The notes below the pieces were generated by a model. The model had not been told where the DNA came from. It saw only the letters and a list, made by a program, of their open reading frames with translations, and did no database searches. Below are positions 16,568 to 24,813 of a stretch of DNA of 64,000 bases, piece by piece. Origin of the DNA: Candidatus Chloroploca sp. Khr17 (lineage in GTDB: Bacteria > Chloroflexota > Chloroflexia > Chloroflexales > Chloroflexaceae); assembly GCF_004138165.1 (NCBI RefSeq), contig NZ_RYFF01000033.1, positions 1 through 64,000 of the forward strand. The letters run 5' to 3'. The translations under genes and the position numbers were made by a program. Position 1 is the stretch's first letter. Each line of letters starts with the position of its first letter.

Positions 16568-18229
16568 CTAACGCAGTCGCGCGAGGTGCTGGTGGACAAA
16601 CTGCACCGCAATCGAGCCTTCACCAACCGCCGAGGCGACTCGTTTGACCGAGCCTGCGCGGGCATCGCCGACGACAAAGATGCCGGGCACGCTGCTCTCG
16701 AGCAAAAAGGGTTCACGGTCAACATCCCACCCCTTTGGCCGTCGACCTTCCTCGAACACCTGCGGCCCGGTTGGAATGAAACCTTGTCGGTCGAGGTGGA
16801 CGATCTCGGTCAACCAGCCGGTACACGGCATCGCACCGGTAAAGATAAAGAGCGCCGCCGCAGGGCAACGCTCTTCACCCCCATCCGGGGCACGCACCGT
16901 CACCGCCTCGACGTGAGCACTGCCATGCACCGCACTCACTGTGCTATTGAGGCGAACTTCAATATTAAGGCTCGCCTCGATGCGATCGACGAGGTACTGC
17001 GACATCTTGGCCCCCAGCGAGTCGCCGCGCACCAGCATAATCACCCGTTCGGCATACTCGGCCAGGTAGATCGCCGCCTGGCCCGCCGAGTTCCCCGCCC
17101 CCACGATGAAGACCGGCTGCGCCTGACACGAGAGCGCCTCGGTCAACGAAGCTCCATAGTAGACCCCGGCCCCGGTCAGTTGCTCGATCCCGGGGGCATC
17201 GAGTTTGCGGTACGAAAGCCCGACCGCAACCACAACGGCAAAAGTACTGATTTCCGATCCATCATTCAGCTGAAGAAAGCGGTACGGCCCATCAATGCGC
17301 ATCCCGACCACCTCGACGGGCGACAGGATCTCGACGCCAAAGCGGCGCGCCTGGGCAACAGCCCGCCGCGCCAGATCGCCCCCGCTGAGACCTGAAGGGA
17401 AGCCAAGATAATTCTCGATCCGCGAACTCGTCCCGGCCTGACCACCCGGCGCCTCGCGCTCGATCAAGACGGTGCGCAGACCCTCGGAGGCACCGTAGAC
17501 AGCGGCAGCAAGACCGGCTGGCCCACCGCCGACGATCGCGAGATCATAGTGCGTCTGCGCCGCCTGGCGCAACAATCCAGCCTGATCGGCGAGTTCGGCG
17601 ACCGTCGGTGCCACCAACCAGCGCCCATCAACGAGGCGAACCAGGGGCAACTTCGGCTCGGGTTGCCCATACTGTTCGAGCAACTCGCGGGCCTGCGGAT
17701 CAGTTTCGAGATCAAAATAGAGATAGGGCACATGGTTGCGTGCCAGGAAATCCTTGAGTGCGTGCGCCTCGGGCGACCAGCGATGGCCGAGAAGGCGAAT
17801 GCCCTCGAAGATCGGGCTATGACTCGCCTGCCACTCTTCGAGCAGATCGTCCAGCACCGGATAGAGTTGCTCTTCGGGGGGATCCCAGGGTTTCAAGAGA
17901 TAATAATGCACCGCGGCGCTATTGATCGCCTGGATCGCCGCCTCGGTATCGGCATACGCCGTCAAGAGCGCCCGACGCGCCTGCGGAAAGATCGGCATCG
18001 CCTGCGCCAGAAACTCAACCCCGCTCATCCCGGGCATGCGCTGATCAGCCAGAAAGAGCGCCACCGCCTCACCGCGCTGACGCAACTCACGGGTCGCCTC
18101 GAGCGCCGCCGCCCCCGAATCAGCGCGCACAATGCGATACTGTTCCGCATACCGACGCCGCAAGTCGCGTGCCACCGCACTGAGCACATTCGGGTCATCA
18201 TCAACCGTCAAGATAACAGGCTTGGCCAT
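16568..18229 (-). CDS. Response regulator-thioredoxin reductase-like fusion
   Basis: A 553-residue fusion. Residues ~1-135 are a receiver domain (ILTVDDDPNVL; phospho-acceptor Asp in LFLADQRMPGMSG; conserved Lys in YYLLKPW). Residues ~140-225 look like a glutaredoxin-fold linker. Residues ~230-550 form an FAD/NAD(P)-dependent reductase: LAIVGGGPAGLAAAVYG binds FAD, VFIVGAGNSAGQAAIY binds NAD(P), and GIFVVGDARAGSVKRVASAVGEGS is the C-terminal FAD motif. The CxxC redox centre of true thioredoxin reductases is absent, so the electron acceptor is unknown. Phosphorylation by the adjacent histidine kinase is the likely input. Confidence 0.9.
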   Translation of the reverse strand: MAKPVILTVDDDPNVLSAVARDLRRRYAEQYRIVRADSGAAALEATRELRQRGEAVALFLADQRMPGMSGVEFLAQAMPIFPQARRALLTAYADTEAAIQAINSAAVHYYLLKPWDPPEEQLYPVLDDLLEEWQASHSPIFEGIRLLGHRWSPEAHALKDFLARNHVPYLYFDLETDPQARELLEQYGQPEPKLPLVRLVDGRWLVAPTVAELADQAGLLRQAAQTHYDLAIVGGGPAGLAAAVYGASEGLRTVLIEREAPGGQAGTSSRIENYLGFPSGLSGGDLARRAVAQARRFGVEILSPVEVVGMRIDGPYRFLQLNDGSEISTFAVVVAVGLSYRKLDAPGIEQLTGAGVYYGASLTEALSCQAQPVFIVGAGNSAGQAAIYLAEYAERVIMLVRGDSLGAKMSQYLVDRIEASLNIEVRLNSTVSAVHGSAHVEAVTVRAPDGGEERCPAAALFIFTGAMPCTGWLTEIVHLDRQGFIPTGPQVFEEGRRPKGWDVDREPFLLESSVPGIFVVGDARAGSVKRVASAVGEGSIAVQFVHQHLARLR

Positions 18230-18408
18230 ACTTGGTCTTCTCTTTAATCAAGGTGTGGAAACTGCGGTAACTATACCCTCTTTTGCCCTTGCATGGCAAG
18301 GGTGCGTTAGGCGGTACCTGTTCACACTCGAGGCCGATCCAGGCTATACTTAGGTAGCGCGTGCGAGCCTATGCCTATGTCATTTGCACGCCCGCGATCC
18401 TTCGCCTG

Positions 18409-18491
18409 AGACCTCACAGGTCTTCAAGACCTGTAAGGTCTTTCGGGGTACCACGGCCCATGGGCCACGTGGTACTCAGGGTGACACAACC
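18409..18491. repeat. AGACCTCACAGGTCT-family palindrome with conserved flank, copy 3
   Basis: AGACCTCACAGGTCTTCAAG ... TAAGGTCTT (18409-18442), followed by the TACCACGGCCCATGGGCCACGTGGTACTCAGGG flank also seen after copy 2. The flank is itself partly self-complementary (ACCACGGCCCATGGGCCACGTGGT). Confidence 0.75.
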
Positions 18492-18552
18492 TGGAATACG
18501 TCCGTTACCCACGACTGATTCGCGTGTGAACTACATATTCCGATGAAGTGCG

Positions 18553-18706
18553 TAGTGTGTCAACAAAGTTTTCTGGTAGCGCCGCCGACCACGAAGAACC
18601 CTCACGAATATACGAAGACAGGCTTGGTGACGCAATTACTCGTTTCTTCGTGGCCCCCATTCGTCGACGGCTGAGGACGCCAGAAAACGTACGTTCCAGA
18701 CTAGTG
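18553..18706. repeat. ~154-base palindromic mobile-like element, copy 2
   Basis: Close relative of 16226-16379: TAGCGCCGCCGACCACGAAG, ACCCTCACGAA, GACAGGCTT.GTGACGCAATTA, TTCGTGGCCCC and CGGCTGAGGACGCCAGAAAA all match. Its left end (AGTGTGTCAACAAAGTTTTC) is an alternative terminus that reappears inverted beside copy 3. It ends 7 bases before the DinB gene. Confidence 0.75.
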
Positions 18707-18713
18707 AGGGATT

Positions 18714-19301
18714 ATGTCAATCACGATTGAGACCGCTGAATTGCCGGATCTGATCGCCGAAGCTGTCGCTGTAAGCGCCGAGTTTGAGCGGCGTTTTGGG
18801 CATCTGAGCGAAGCTCAGTTGAACTGGCAACCCCATCCTGAGGAGTGGAGCATTGGCTATTGCGTTGAGCATGTGATGACCGTGAATAGGTGCTACTTTG
18901 CGCCGATCGAGCAGATTCTTGCGGGAACCAGGAAGCCCACCTTCTGGGAGCAGGTGCCCCTTCTGCCGGGGCTGTTTGGCCCGTTGCTCATTCGGGCTTT
19001 GCTACCCGGAGCCAAAGGGCGCGTTGAGGCACCGAAGGTCTTCCTTCCCAGCACGACCAGCGTTTCTGGTGATGTGATGGCGCGTTTTGCCGCCGAGCAA
19101 CGTGAACTGATCAGCCTGATGGAGCGCTGCCGCGACCTGGATCTGCGCTCGATCATCATCACCTCGCCTGCGGCGTGGTTTGTCACCTACAGTCTCCTTG
19201 ACACCTTCCGCATCATTGTTGTCCATTTACAGCACCATCTGCATCAGACATCGCACCTGCTCGCGTTGCCTGCGTTTCCTGGTGGCGAGCCGATACGCTA
19301 G
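18714..19301 (+). CDS. DinB-family four-helix-bundle protein
   Basis: A 195-residue DinB/YfiT-like protein. The family's metal-binding histidines are visible: VEHVMTVN (helix 2) and the C-terminal HLQHHLHQTSHLL cluster; EEWSIGYCVEHV is the typical conserved stretch. Many relatives are thiol-dependent metalloenzymes (for example bacillithiol or mycothiol S-transferases), but substrates are mostly unknown. The start has GAGGG upstream and lies directly after a palindromic element. The stop is one base before the next gene's ATG (TAGGATG), which suggests translational coupling. Confidence 0.8.
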   Translation: MSITIETAELPDLIAEAVAVSAEFERRFGHLSEAQLNWQPHPEEWSIGYCVEHVMTVNRCYFAPIEQILAGTRKPTFWEQVPLLPGLFGPLLIRALLPGAKGRVEAPKVFLPSTTSVSGDVMARFAAEQRELISLMERCRDLDLRSIIITSPAAWFVTYSLLDTFRIIVVHLQHHLHQTSHLLALPAFPGGEPIR

Positions 19302-19302
19302 G

Positions 19303-19857
19303 ATGAGCGACCAGACCCATTACCCTGAGCTGATTTCACCGCAGCACGTCGCGGCGCTGCGGGCGCTTGCTGATCGCCTTGCTGTGACAGACATCGTCTG
19401 GGCACTAACCGGCAGTATGAGCTTTGCGCTGCAGGGCGTGGCAGTGCCTGCGCACGACATTGACGTGCAGACTGACGCAGCGGGCGCTTACCGGATCGCC
19501 ACATTATTCCCCAACGAGGTGCTCCGTCCGGTGGGCTTCTCAGGGACAGAGCGGATCCGGTCGCACTTCGGGGTACTCACCCTCAGCGGAGTCATCGTGG
19601 AGTTGATGGGTGGCGTGCAGAAACGGCTGCCCGATCGTGACTGGGAGCCGGTCGTTGATGTACGAACGCACCGGTGCTTCGTGCAGTTCGCTGATCTCAG
19701 CATCCCCGTGCTCGCTCTGGCCTATGAAGAGCACGCCTACCGCATGCTCGGTCGGATCGAGCGCGCCGATCTGCTGCGCCGGCATCTCGCCCACCAGGAT
19801 GGCTCTGGCACGACGGATGATCAGCGTGCCACGTTCCCATCATCCTCGGATTGTTAG
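19303..19857 (+). CDS. Nucleotidyltransferase-fold protein
   Basis: A 184-residue protein resembling small nucleotidyltransferases of the AbiEii/MNT-like group. The first part, WALTGSMSFALQGVAVPAHDIDVQTD (residues ~32-57), contains the GS motif and the D-x-D metal pair. GVIVELMGGVQ provides the possible third carboxylate. LSIPVLALAYEEHAYRMLGRIERADLL resembles the C-terminal helix of these proteins, where a PVL..L..YE pattern is common. The target could be tRNA, protein or a small molecule. It is tightly coupled to the upstream DinB gene, but no functional link is known. Confidence 0.7.
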   Translation: MSDQTHYPELISPQHVAALRALADRLAVTDIVWALTGSMSFALQGVAVPAHDIDVQTDAAGAYRIATLFPNEVLRPVGFSGTERIRSHFGVLTLSGVIVELMGGVQKRLPDRDWEPVVDVRTHRCFVQFADLSIPVLALAYEEHAYRMLGRIERADLLRRHLAHQDGSGTTDDQRATFPSSSDC

Positions 19858-20001
19858 CAGAGAGCGGGGCTTTCGCGCAAGCCGCTAGTCGGGGTCACTG
19901 TCCGCAGCCTGGGCTGGTCGTGGATGAGCACAACGGTCGCGTCAGCCGCACGACGGGGTAGCCGTTCACCGTGTTCGCACATGGCAAAGCATCGCTCAGG
20001 A

Positions 20002-20048
20002 TTGTTTACCGTTCATTCGCAGCTTCGCTGCGAATGAACGGTAAACAA
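20002..20048. terminator. Perfect 22-base-arm hairpin
   Basis: Arms 20002-20023 and 20027-20048 are exact inverted repeats around a TTC loop (TTGTTTACCGTTCATTCGCAGC and its complement). It lies between the convergent genes at 19303 and 20073, the right place for a bidirectional terminator, but neither strand has a U-tract. It could also be a small mobile or structural element. Confidence 0.5.
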
Positions 20049-20072
20049 GGTCAAGTGGATTTGAAGCTTGTC

Positions 20073-20510
20073 TTACGGGCAATTACGGCCGCTCTGGCCC
20101 TGGTTGCCGCTGCCGGCATTGCCCTGGCCCTGATTGCCCTGGCCCTGGTTGCCCTGGCCCTGGTTGCCCTGGCCCTGGTTGCCGCTGCGGGCGTTGCCCT
20201 GGCCCTGGTTGCCCTGGCCCTGGTTGCCCTGGCCCTGGTTGCCCTGGCCCTGGTTGCCCTGGCCCTGGTTGCCGCTGCTGGCATTGTCACAAACCCCATC
20301 ACCGTCGGCATCCACAAAGTTCGCTTCGTCGCACACACCGGTGCCGGTGCCGCCGCCCGAGCCGCCACGACCGTGGGCCATCATCTCGACGGTACTCGCG
20401 GGGGTTGTTGCGGCAGACGCTTCCTGGGCTGAGCTCAGGGGTGCAAACGCCAACATCATGGCTAGTCCAGCAGTGCCGAGAGCGCCAGTTATCCATAGAC
20501 GTGCATTCAT
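20073..20510 (-). CDS. Secreted GNQGQ-repeat protein
   Basis: A 145-residue exported protein. The second of two adjacent ATGs is chosen because AAGGAG then has proper spacing. The signal peptide ends near ...LAFAPLSSAQEA (about residue 30). Then comes a glycine-rich stretch (HGRGGSGGGTGTG), a DADGDGVCD motif resembling calcium-binding EF-hand or thrombospondin-type loops, and about 14 tandem GNQGQ or near-GNQGQ pentapeptides to residue ~138 (DNA period 15 bases, 20095-20275). The ending is SGRNCP. Two cysteines flank the calcium-like loop. A flexible, hydrophilic surface or matrix protein is the best guess. Homologues tend to be lineage-restricted, so I give no function. Confidence 0.65.
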   Translation of the reverse strand: MNARLWITGALGTAGLAMMLAFAPLSSAQEASAATTPASTVEMMAHGRGGSGGGTGTGVCDEANFVDADGDGVCDNASSGNQGQGNQGQGNQGQGNQGQGNQGQGNARSGNQGQGNQGQGNQGQGNQGQGNAGSGNQGQSGRNCP

Positions 20511-20653
20511 CATTGTGCTCCTTAGTTTTCAGTGGGGTGCGGCCCTTGCTGCACCCTAGTAAGTTGATACTCCTAGCATAGCGCGTGTTTATGGAGAACC
20601 CGCGCAGAAGTGTGTGAAGTGTGGTGGAATTCGGCGCGATTGCCGAAAGATCC

Positions 20654-21001
20654 TTATCCGGTAGCCGAGCTGTGCGTGCCCACCACGGTGAGACCCTTGC
20701 CCGCCTGAAGCAGTGCGCTAAGCAGAAACGGCGCCATCGCCGCCCAGATTGCGGCGCGCTGCTGCCAGGTGGGGCGAATCCGCTCGGTGGACCAGCCAGT
20801 TTGTACAACGATGCCAGGCAGGTTGCGGAATTCAGCCCACACCACAGCGGTGACGGCTAGCATTCCCCTGGATCCAGCCTCGCGTAGCTTCAGATCAAAT
20901 ACGGCCAGGAACTCGTCGCCAAACGCCTCGCGCAATTCACGGGGGTAGAGGAGCGCCAGGCGTACGTAAAGCCAGAGAACGATGCTGATAACGTGATTCA
21001 T
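20654..21001 (-). CDS. Short membrane protein, possibly C-terminally truncated
   Basis: A 115-residue protein. The N-terminal half, VRLALLYPRELREAFGDEFLAVFDLKLREA, is a pattern found at the start of many Chloroflexota membrane proteins (a 'YPR.FR..FG.EM..VF' domain also seen as a prefix on permease-like proteins). One hydrophobic segment follows (AAIWAAMAPFLLSALLQAG), and the protein ends shortly afterwards in GTHSSATG. Relatives as I remember them usually have several membrane helices, so this copy may have lost its C-terminus. Function unknown. Confidence 0.55.
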   Translation of the reverse strand: MNHVISIVLWLYVRLALLYPRELREAFGDEFLAVFDLKLREAGSRGMLAVTAVVWAEFRNLPGIVVQTGWSTERIRPTWQQRAAIWAAMAPFLLSALLQAGKGLTVVGTHSSATG

Positions 21002-21009
21002 GTAATCTC

Positions 21010-21085
21010 TTTTGACGCCAAGGCGCAGGGGCGCAAGGGTTTCGTTGCATAGTATCCTTTGCGCCTCTGCGCCTTGGCGTCAAGA
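21010..21085. repeat. GACGCCAAGGCGCAG repeat, inverted pair
   Basis: GACGCCAAGGCGCAGGGGCG on the left and CGCCTCTGCGCCTTGGCGTC on the right form a long hairpin in the gap between two minus-strand genes. It belongs to the dispersed GGCGCAGAGG family also seen at 22042, 25483, 26157, 41877 and 46981. Confidence 0.7.
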
Positions 21086-21093
21086 CGGGTCAG

Positions 21094-21990
21094 CTACCCC
21101 GTGGCATCAACGTACCAGCGGATGCGGTGACGTACCTGGAAGCCGCAGTGCTCGAACATCCTGCGGGCGGTGAGGTTGTCGGCACTGACGCTGAGCAACA
21201 CGTGACTCAGCCCCTCGGCACGCATGGCCTCTACCATCGCCAGGGTCAAGGCCCGTCCAAGACCGCGCCCGTGCCAGGGCGCAGCGACGCCGATCAGTTC
21301 GAGCCAGCCAGAGGGCGTCGGATGGTGGTGCGCGGCGACCGGGTAGTGCATCCCCAGACAGTAGCCAACCAGTTCGCCCTGCGGGCTAACCGCGATCAGG
21401 TCGAGTTGGGAATGATAGCCAGGTGCAGCCATCAGCTGCTTGCGCTCGCTGATCTGCTTGCGATCACCGGCAAAGAGCTTACTGTGCAAGGCCGTAGCCG
21501 CAGCCAGGTCGTGAGGAGGATTGAGGGGCCTGATCGTGCAGCCTGCCGGCAGACTGGGCGGCGTCAGCGGATCGAGCAATCCGCGCACCATCCGCAACAT
21601 CTGCCACGGCTCCTCCGCGAAACCACTACGCTCAAGCAACTGCACCAGGCGCAGGTCATCGTCGCGGACGGGCACAAAGAGCCCCCCGCCATCCACCTGG
21701 CTCTGCCCCCAGGCGAGCACAGACACCTCGATGGCCTCGTCATCGGCACCCGGACGGATCGCCCAGACAAGGACGCTCCCTTCGAGCAGCAGCGCCGCCG
21801 CGACCAGCTCGTCGTGCTGATCACACCAGAGCTGAGCACCGCATGGCTCTGTGAGGGCGGCTGCCAGCACGTGCAAACCAGGCCAGGGATCGCCCTGGCC
21901 AAGCGCCCTGGCAGCCAGCCACAGATCCAGGATGGCGGCGCGGTCGGCATCACCACGGTAGTTGCGCTGGCTATGGTACGACATAGGCAT
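21094..21990 (-). CDS. Tandem GNAT-fold N-acetyltransferase
   Basis: A 298-residue protein, twice the length of a single GNAT domain. The C-terminal half (~150-295) is a clear GNAT domain: GWLELIGVAAPWHGRGLGRALTLAMVEAM holds motif A with the acetyl-CoA pyrophosphate loop (HGRGLGRA), and HVLLSVSADNLTARRMFEHCGFQ is motif B. The N-terminal half is a weaker GNAT fold (DQHDELVAAALLLEGSVLVWAI). This double arrangement resembles MshD-like or aminoglycoside-type acetyltransferases. The acceptor substrate is unknown. It is monocistronic between repeat-containing gaps. Confidence 0.82.
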   Translation of the reverse strand: MPMSYHSQRNYRGDADRAAILDLWLAARALGQGDPWPGLHVLAAALTEPCGAQLWCDQHDELVAAALLLEGSVLVWAIRPGADDEAIEVSVLAWGQSQVDGGGLFVPVRDDDLRLVQLLERSGFAEEPWQMLRMVRGLLDPLTPPSLPAGCTIRPLNPPHDLAAATALHSKLFAGDRKQISERKQLMAAPGYHSQLDLIAVSPQGELVGYCLGMHYPVAAHHHPTPSGWLELIGVAAPWHGRGLGRALTLAMVEAMRAEGLSHVLLSVSADNLTARRMFEHCGFQVRHRIRWYVDATG

Positions 21991-22041
21991 GCTCCAAACG
22001 TATCGCGGTTCTGCTTGCCATTATAGCAACACGATCAAGCA

Positions 22042-22105
22042 ATGTGACGCCAAGGCGCAAGGGCGCAATGGTTGACGCCAAGGCGCAAAGGCGCAGAGGT
22101 TTGGG
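22042..22105. repeat. GACGCCAAGGCGCAA tandem repeat
   Basis: Two direct copies of TGACGCCAAGGCGCAAGGGCGCA-type sequence upstream of the GNAT gene; same family as 21010-21085. Confidence 0.65.
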
Positions 22106-22133
22106 GTCGTTTGTACCTTCGGCTGATCAAACG

Positions 22134-22598
22134 TTAGAGGTGCTGGTTCGGATTCTCGGCTCGTAACCCCTCAGCACGGGCCGCCGTAATCAGATCAGCA
22201 TCGGCGGTGACGAAGATCAGGGCGGGTACGTCAGCGGCGACCAGGAGCTCGTTGGATACCAGAGCCGCAGCGAGCTGCACGGCGTCATACCCGCGTAGCC
22301 GGTGGCGCTGCGTCAGTGCTACGGCCTTACTCGTGACGGTTGGTTCGATGGCAACAAGCTGGTATTCCTCGTCGCAATGGCGCAGCACAAGACTTACCAG
22401 ATCATCTCGTTCGCTCACCCCAATGGCACCAGCGCGGCAACGTGCCGCGAGAGCCGCTGCAACCTCGACCCGGGTAATTTCGGCAATCATAATGGCGGTG
22501 CCAGCGGCTGGATCAGTCAACTCCACCACCCACCCGCTGCCTATCTCTTGGAGATACCGTTTCGTCAGCGCACTCGAGTCAAGAAAAAAGATGTTCAT
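22134..22598 (-). CDS. PIN-domain toxin (VapC-like), second pair
   Basis: A 154-residue PIN-domain protein with intact acidic residues: FFLDSSALTKRY (D7), ITRVEVAAAL (E45 region), GYDAVQLAAAL (about D102) and VTADADLI. It resembles the toxin at 6761-7225 in length and in ending (AEGLRAENPNQHL against VEGLQVDNPNNYS), so the two are paralogues or share a close origin. It begins inside the antitoxin stop (ATGA overlap), giving translational coupling. Predicted endoribonuclease. Confidence 0.85.
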   Translation of the reverse strand: MNIFFLDSSALTKRYLQEIGSGWVVELTDPAAGTAIMIAEITRVEVAAALAARCRAGAIGVSERDDLVSLVLRHCDEEYQLVAIEPTVTSKAVALTQRHRLRGYDAVQLAAALVSNELLVAADVPALIFVTADADLITAARAEGLRAENPNQHL

Positions 22599-22912
22599 CC
22601 CTTTGGCCCACGCATCTCCAGAAGAACCTCGCTCAGGGGCTGGCCTCCGGCACGATTCAGGATCGCCTGCGCTTCCTCAAGCGTCAGGGTTGACTGCGCC
22701 GCACGCTCCTTTTCCTCTGGCGATAACTCGGTCAGCAAACCGGCGGCCCGTAAGACCGCCGTCACTCGCTCACGCTCACTCACGGGTGCCGGTGGAAGGT
22801 GAGTACGCAGCACCTCGGCGGCCAGGGCTTCGACCGAGGCGCCACGCCGCAGCGCCGCATCGTGGAGTCGTTGATACACGTCCGCTGGGATCTCAAGGGT
22901 CAGGGTGGTCAT
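22595..22912 (-). CDS. Antitoxin partner (RHH-like N-terminus)
   Basis: A 105-residue protein. The start at 22912 is chosen because AAGGAGGAACG lies immediately upstream; a longer frame to 22972 would overlap the next gene. MTTLTLEIPADVYQRLHDAALRRGASVEALAAEVL is a ribbon-helix-helix-like DNA-binding segment, and the C-terminal part (LTLEEAQAILNRAGGQPLSEVLLEMR) would bind the toxin. Its sequence is unrelated to the antitoxin of the first pair, although the toxins are similar. Confidence 0.75.
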   Translation of the reverse strand: MTTLTLEIPADVYQRLHDAALRRGASVEALAAEVLRTHLPPAPVSERERVTAVLRAAGLLTELSPEEKERAAQSTLTLEEAQAILNRAGGQPLSEVLLEMRGPKG

Positions 22913-22968
22913 CGTTCCTCCTTGGGTTGCGAGGATTCTACCATAGATGGCGGCGATGGGGTGATGGA

Positions 22969-24663
22969 TCATGCTTCCGTACGCGAAACCACAGGCAGCA
23001 CGATCCTCGATGGCGCAACGCTACTCCGTGCCACCTGGAGGGTCGGCGTCGCCCGGGCTGGAATGCGGGCAAAGGTGTCTTTGTCGGCACCTGCGATGGC
23101 GACACGGATGCGGTGGCCGCGCCGGAAGAGTACCGAGGTTGGTTGCAAGCCAATCACGAGTTCGACCTGTTCACCGCGTGGCAGCGGGGCCGCGTCGGCC
23201 CGTCGGCAGGTATGGTACGGCATTCCGGTGACATAGGGCGGTGACGTATCGGCAAGGCGGCGATGGATGCCGCGCAATTGGCCTTCGGTGATATAACGAA
23301 CAACCCCCTGTGGATCAATATCTTCGAGATAGACAAAAAAAGCCCCGTCGTCTTCAGTTGAGGTGACGTGCAGGGTCACGATTGGATACCCAGTTACTTC
23401 AAGATCCTGCGTCAGCGGGGCCGAGGTATAGGTCAGCAAGCGGCGATCTTGCTTGGCCCGATCGCGGTAGACCAGCGGGCGCGCAAATTGCGTATGCCAG
23501 CGATTGGTCAGGCCCGTCGTTGCGGTGAAATCAACCGTGTACCTGTCGGTCGCGTGCGCCTCGGTTGGTGCCGCCGTAGACAGGCTCTGGTTAGCCCCAA
23601 AATACCAGGTTTGCCATTGCGTATCCGGCAAGGGGAAGGTGTCCGTCTGCTTCCAGGTCTCCTCGCCAAGCGTGTAATAGTGCAGCACCTTGCCGACGGG
23701 CGGCTTATTGTCCACCAGCGTATGCTGGAAAAATGTGGTCATCGCGGCCCATTGCTGAGCCTGAAGCGGATCGGGCTTTGCACCTGGCTTCTGAAACGGA
23801 CTGCCATGGGCGGTCATCTCGTGCTTCCATGCACCGATCACCGCGATCTGTGGCTGCGAAAACGTTTGAAATAGTCTCAACACACTCTCGGCCGATGCGC
23901 CGTCGAGCCAGCTTCCCCAGGCAAAGATTGGCACCTCGTGCTTACGCAGACCGTCGTTGTGGGCAAAGACACTCATGTCATCCAGCGTCAACCCCGAGGA
24001 CCCAAACCGATCGTCGCGATAGGTTATGGCCGAGAGGGCGGCAAAAACATCCGTATTTTTGCGGTGCTCGGCAAGCGCCTGGTTGAGCATTGTGCGGGTT
24101 GGGCGATCAGCGTCAACGGGCCGAACACCTTTGGTCAGCAGGCGTGCCATCAGTGGAAAGAGGTCGCTCGGCTTGCCGGCATCGAGCTTATTATTGCTAT
24201 CGCTCCAGGCTTTGATAAACGCAGCATTCAGAATGCCGCCGGGCAGCGCAATATCGGCATACACATCATACTCGATCTCTTGGGGAATGACGCCCTTGAC
24301 CCCCTGCACACCCATCGCCGCCAGGCGCAGCGCGGTCGCACCCTCGTACGAAATGCCATAGGCCCCAAGGCTGCCATTGCACCAGGGCTGTTGCCGCACC
24401 CATGCCGCAACCTCGGCATAATCAACGCTCTCCTCGGGGGCAAAGGGGCTTCGGCAGACCCCGGTTGAGGCACCGGTTCCACGGGCATCAACGATAACCA
24501 GCGCAAAACCACGCGGAAGGAAATGATCCGGCGTTGCTTCACGCGGGCCAATCAGGGCTTTGCCGGGGCGATCCGGCACACGAAGTTCAAGACTCCGCCA
24601 GTAGCGCGCCATGATCATCAGGGCAGGCAGGCGCGTTCCTGGCGGCAGATCGGCGGGCAGCAT
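22969..24663 (-). CDS. CocE/NonD-family hydrolase (X-Pro dipeptidyl-peptidase-like), 5' end doubtful
   Basis: A 564-residue alpha/beta hydrolase of the CocE/NonD type. IVDARGTGASTG, the nucleophile elbow GAYGISYEGATALRLA (Ser about residue 103) and a C-terminal jelly-roll domain (ITEGQLRGIHR; EQVELVIGLQPTSVLFRRGHRIRVAIAGAD) are as expected. The acid and histidine are around GSWLDG and GAWKHEMTAHG. Family similarity continues upstream of the first ATG (SRYLALRDGTQLALDL), and the frame is open to a TAG at 24781-24783. No ATG, GTG or TTG occurs in that stretch, so the true 5' end is damaged or starts at an unusual codon. It follows a PadR gene. Confidence 0.78.
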   Translation of the reverse strand: MLPADLPPGTRLPALMIMARYWRSLELRVPDRPGKALIGPREATPDHFLPRGFALVIVDARGTGASTGVCRSPFAPEESVDYAEVAAWVRQQPWCNGSLGAYGISYEGATALRLAAMGVQGVKGVIPQEIEYDVYADIALPGGILNAAFIKAWSDSNNKLDAGKPSDLFPLMARLLTKGVRPVDADRPTRTMLNQALAEHRKNTDVFAALSAITYRDDRFGSSGLTLDDMSVFAHNDGLRKHEVPIFAWGSWLDGASAESVLRLFQTFSQPQIAVIGAWKHEMTAHGSPFQKPGAKPDPLQAQQWAAMTTFFQHTLVDNKPPVGKVLHYYTLGEETWKQTDTFPLPDTQWQTWYFGANQSLSTAAPTEAHATDRYTVDFTATTGLTNRWHTQFARPLVYRDRAKQDRRLLTYTSAPLTQDLEVTGYPIVTLHVTSTEDDGAFFVYLEDIDPQGVVRYITEGQLRGIHRRLADTSPPYVTGMPYHTCRRADAAPLPRGEQVELVIGLQPTSVLFRRGHRIRVAIAGADKDTFARIPARATPTLQVARSSVAPSRIVLPVVSRTEA

Positions 24664-24813
24664 GAGATCAAGCGCAAGTTGAGTGCCATCGCGCAGCGCA
24701 AGGTAGCGCGACTCAGATGCAATCTGTTGATAGCGGGCTTCCGGCGGGTGAGCGAAAAGTTCGGACAGCCTCTGGGCGTTCTATAGATGATCCTCACGCG
24801 CTACACTACGACT

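Noticed and set aside
20095-20275. Tandem repeat that might be read as a CRISPR array
   Set aside because: The period is 15 bases without spacers, and it encodes an in-frame GNQGQ repeat in an exported protein with a ribosome binding site.
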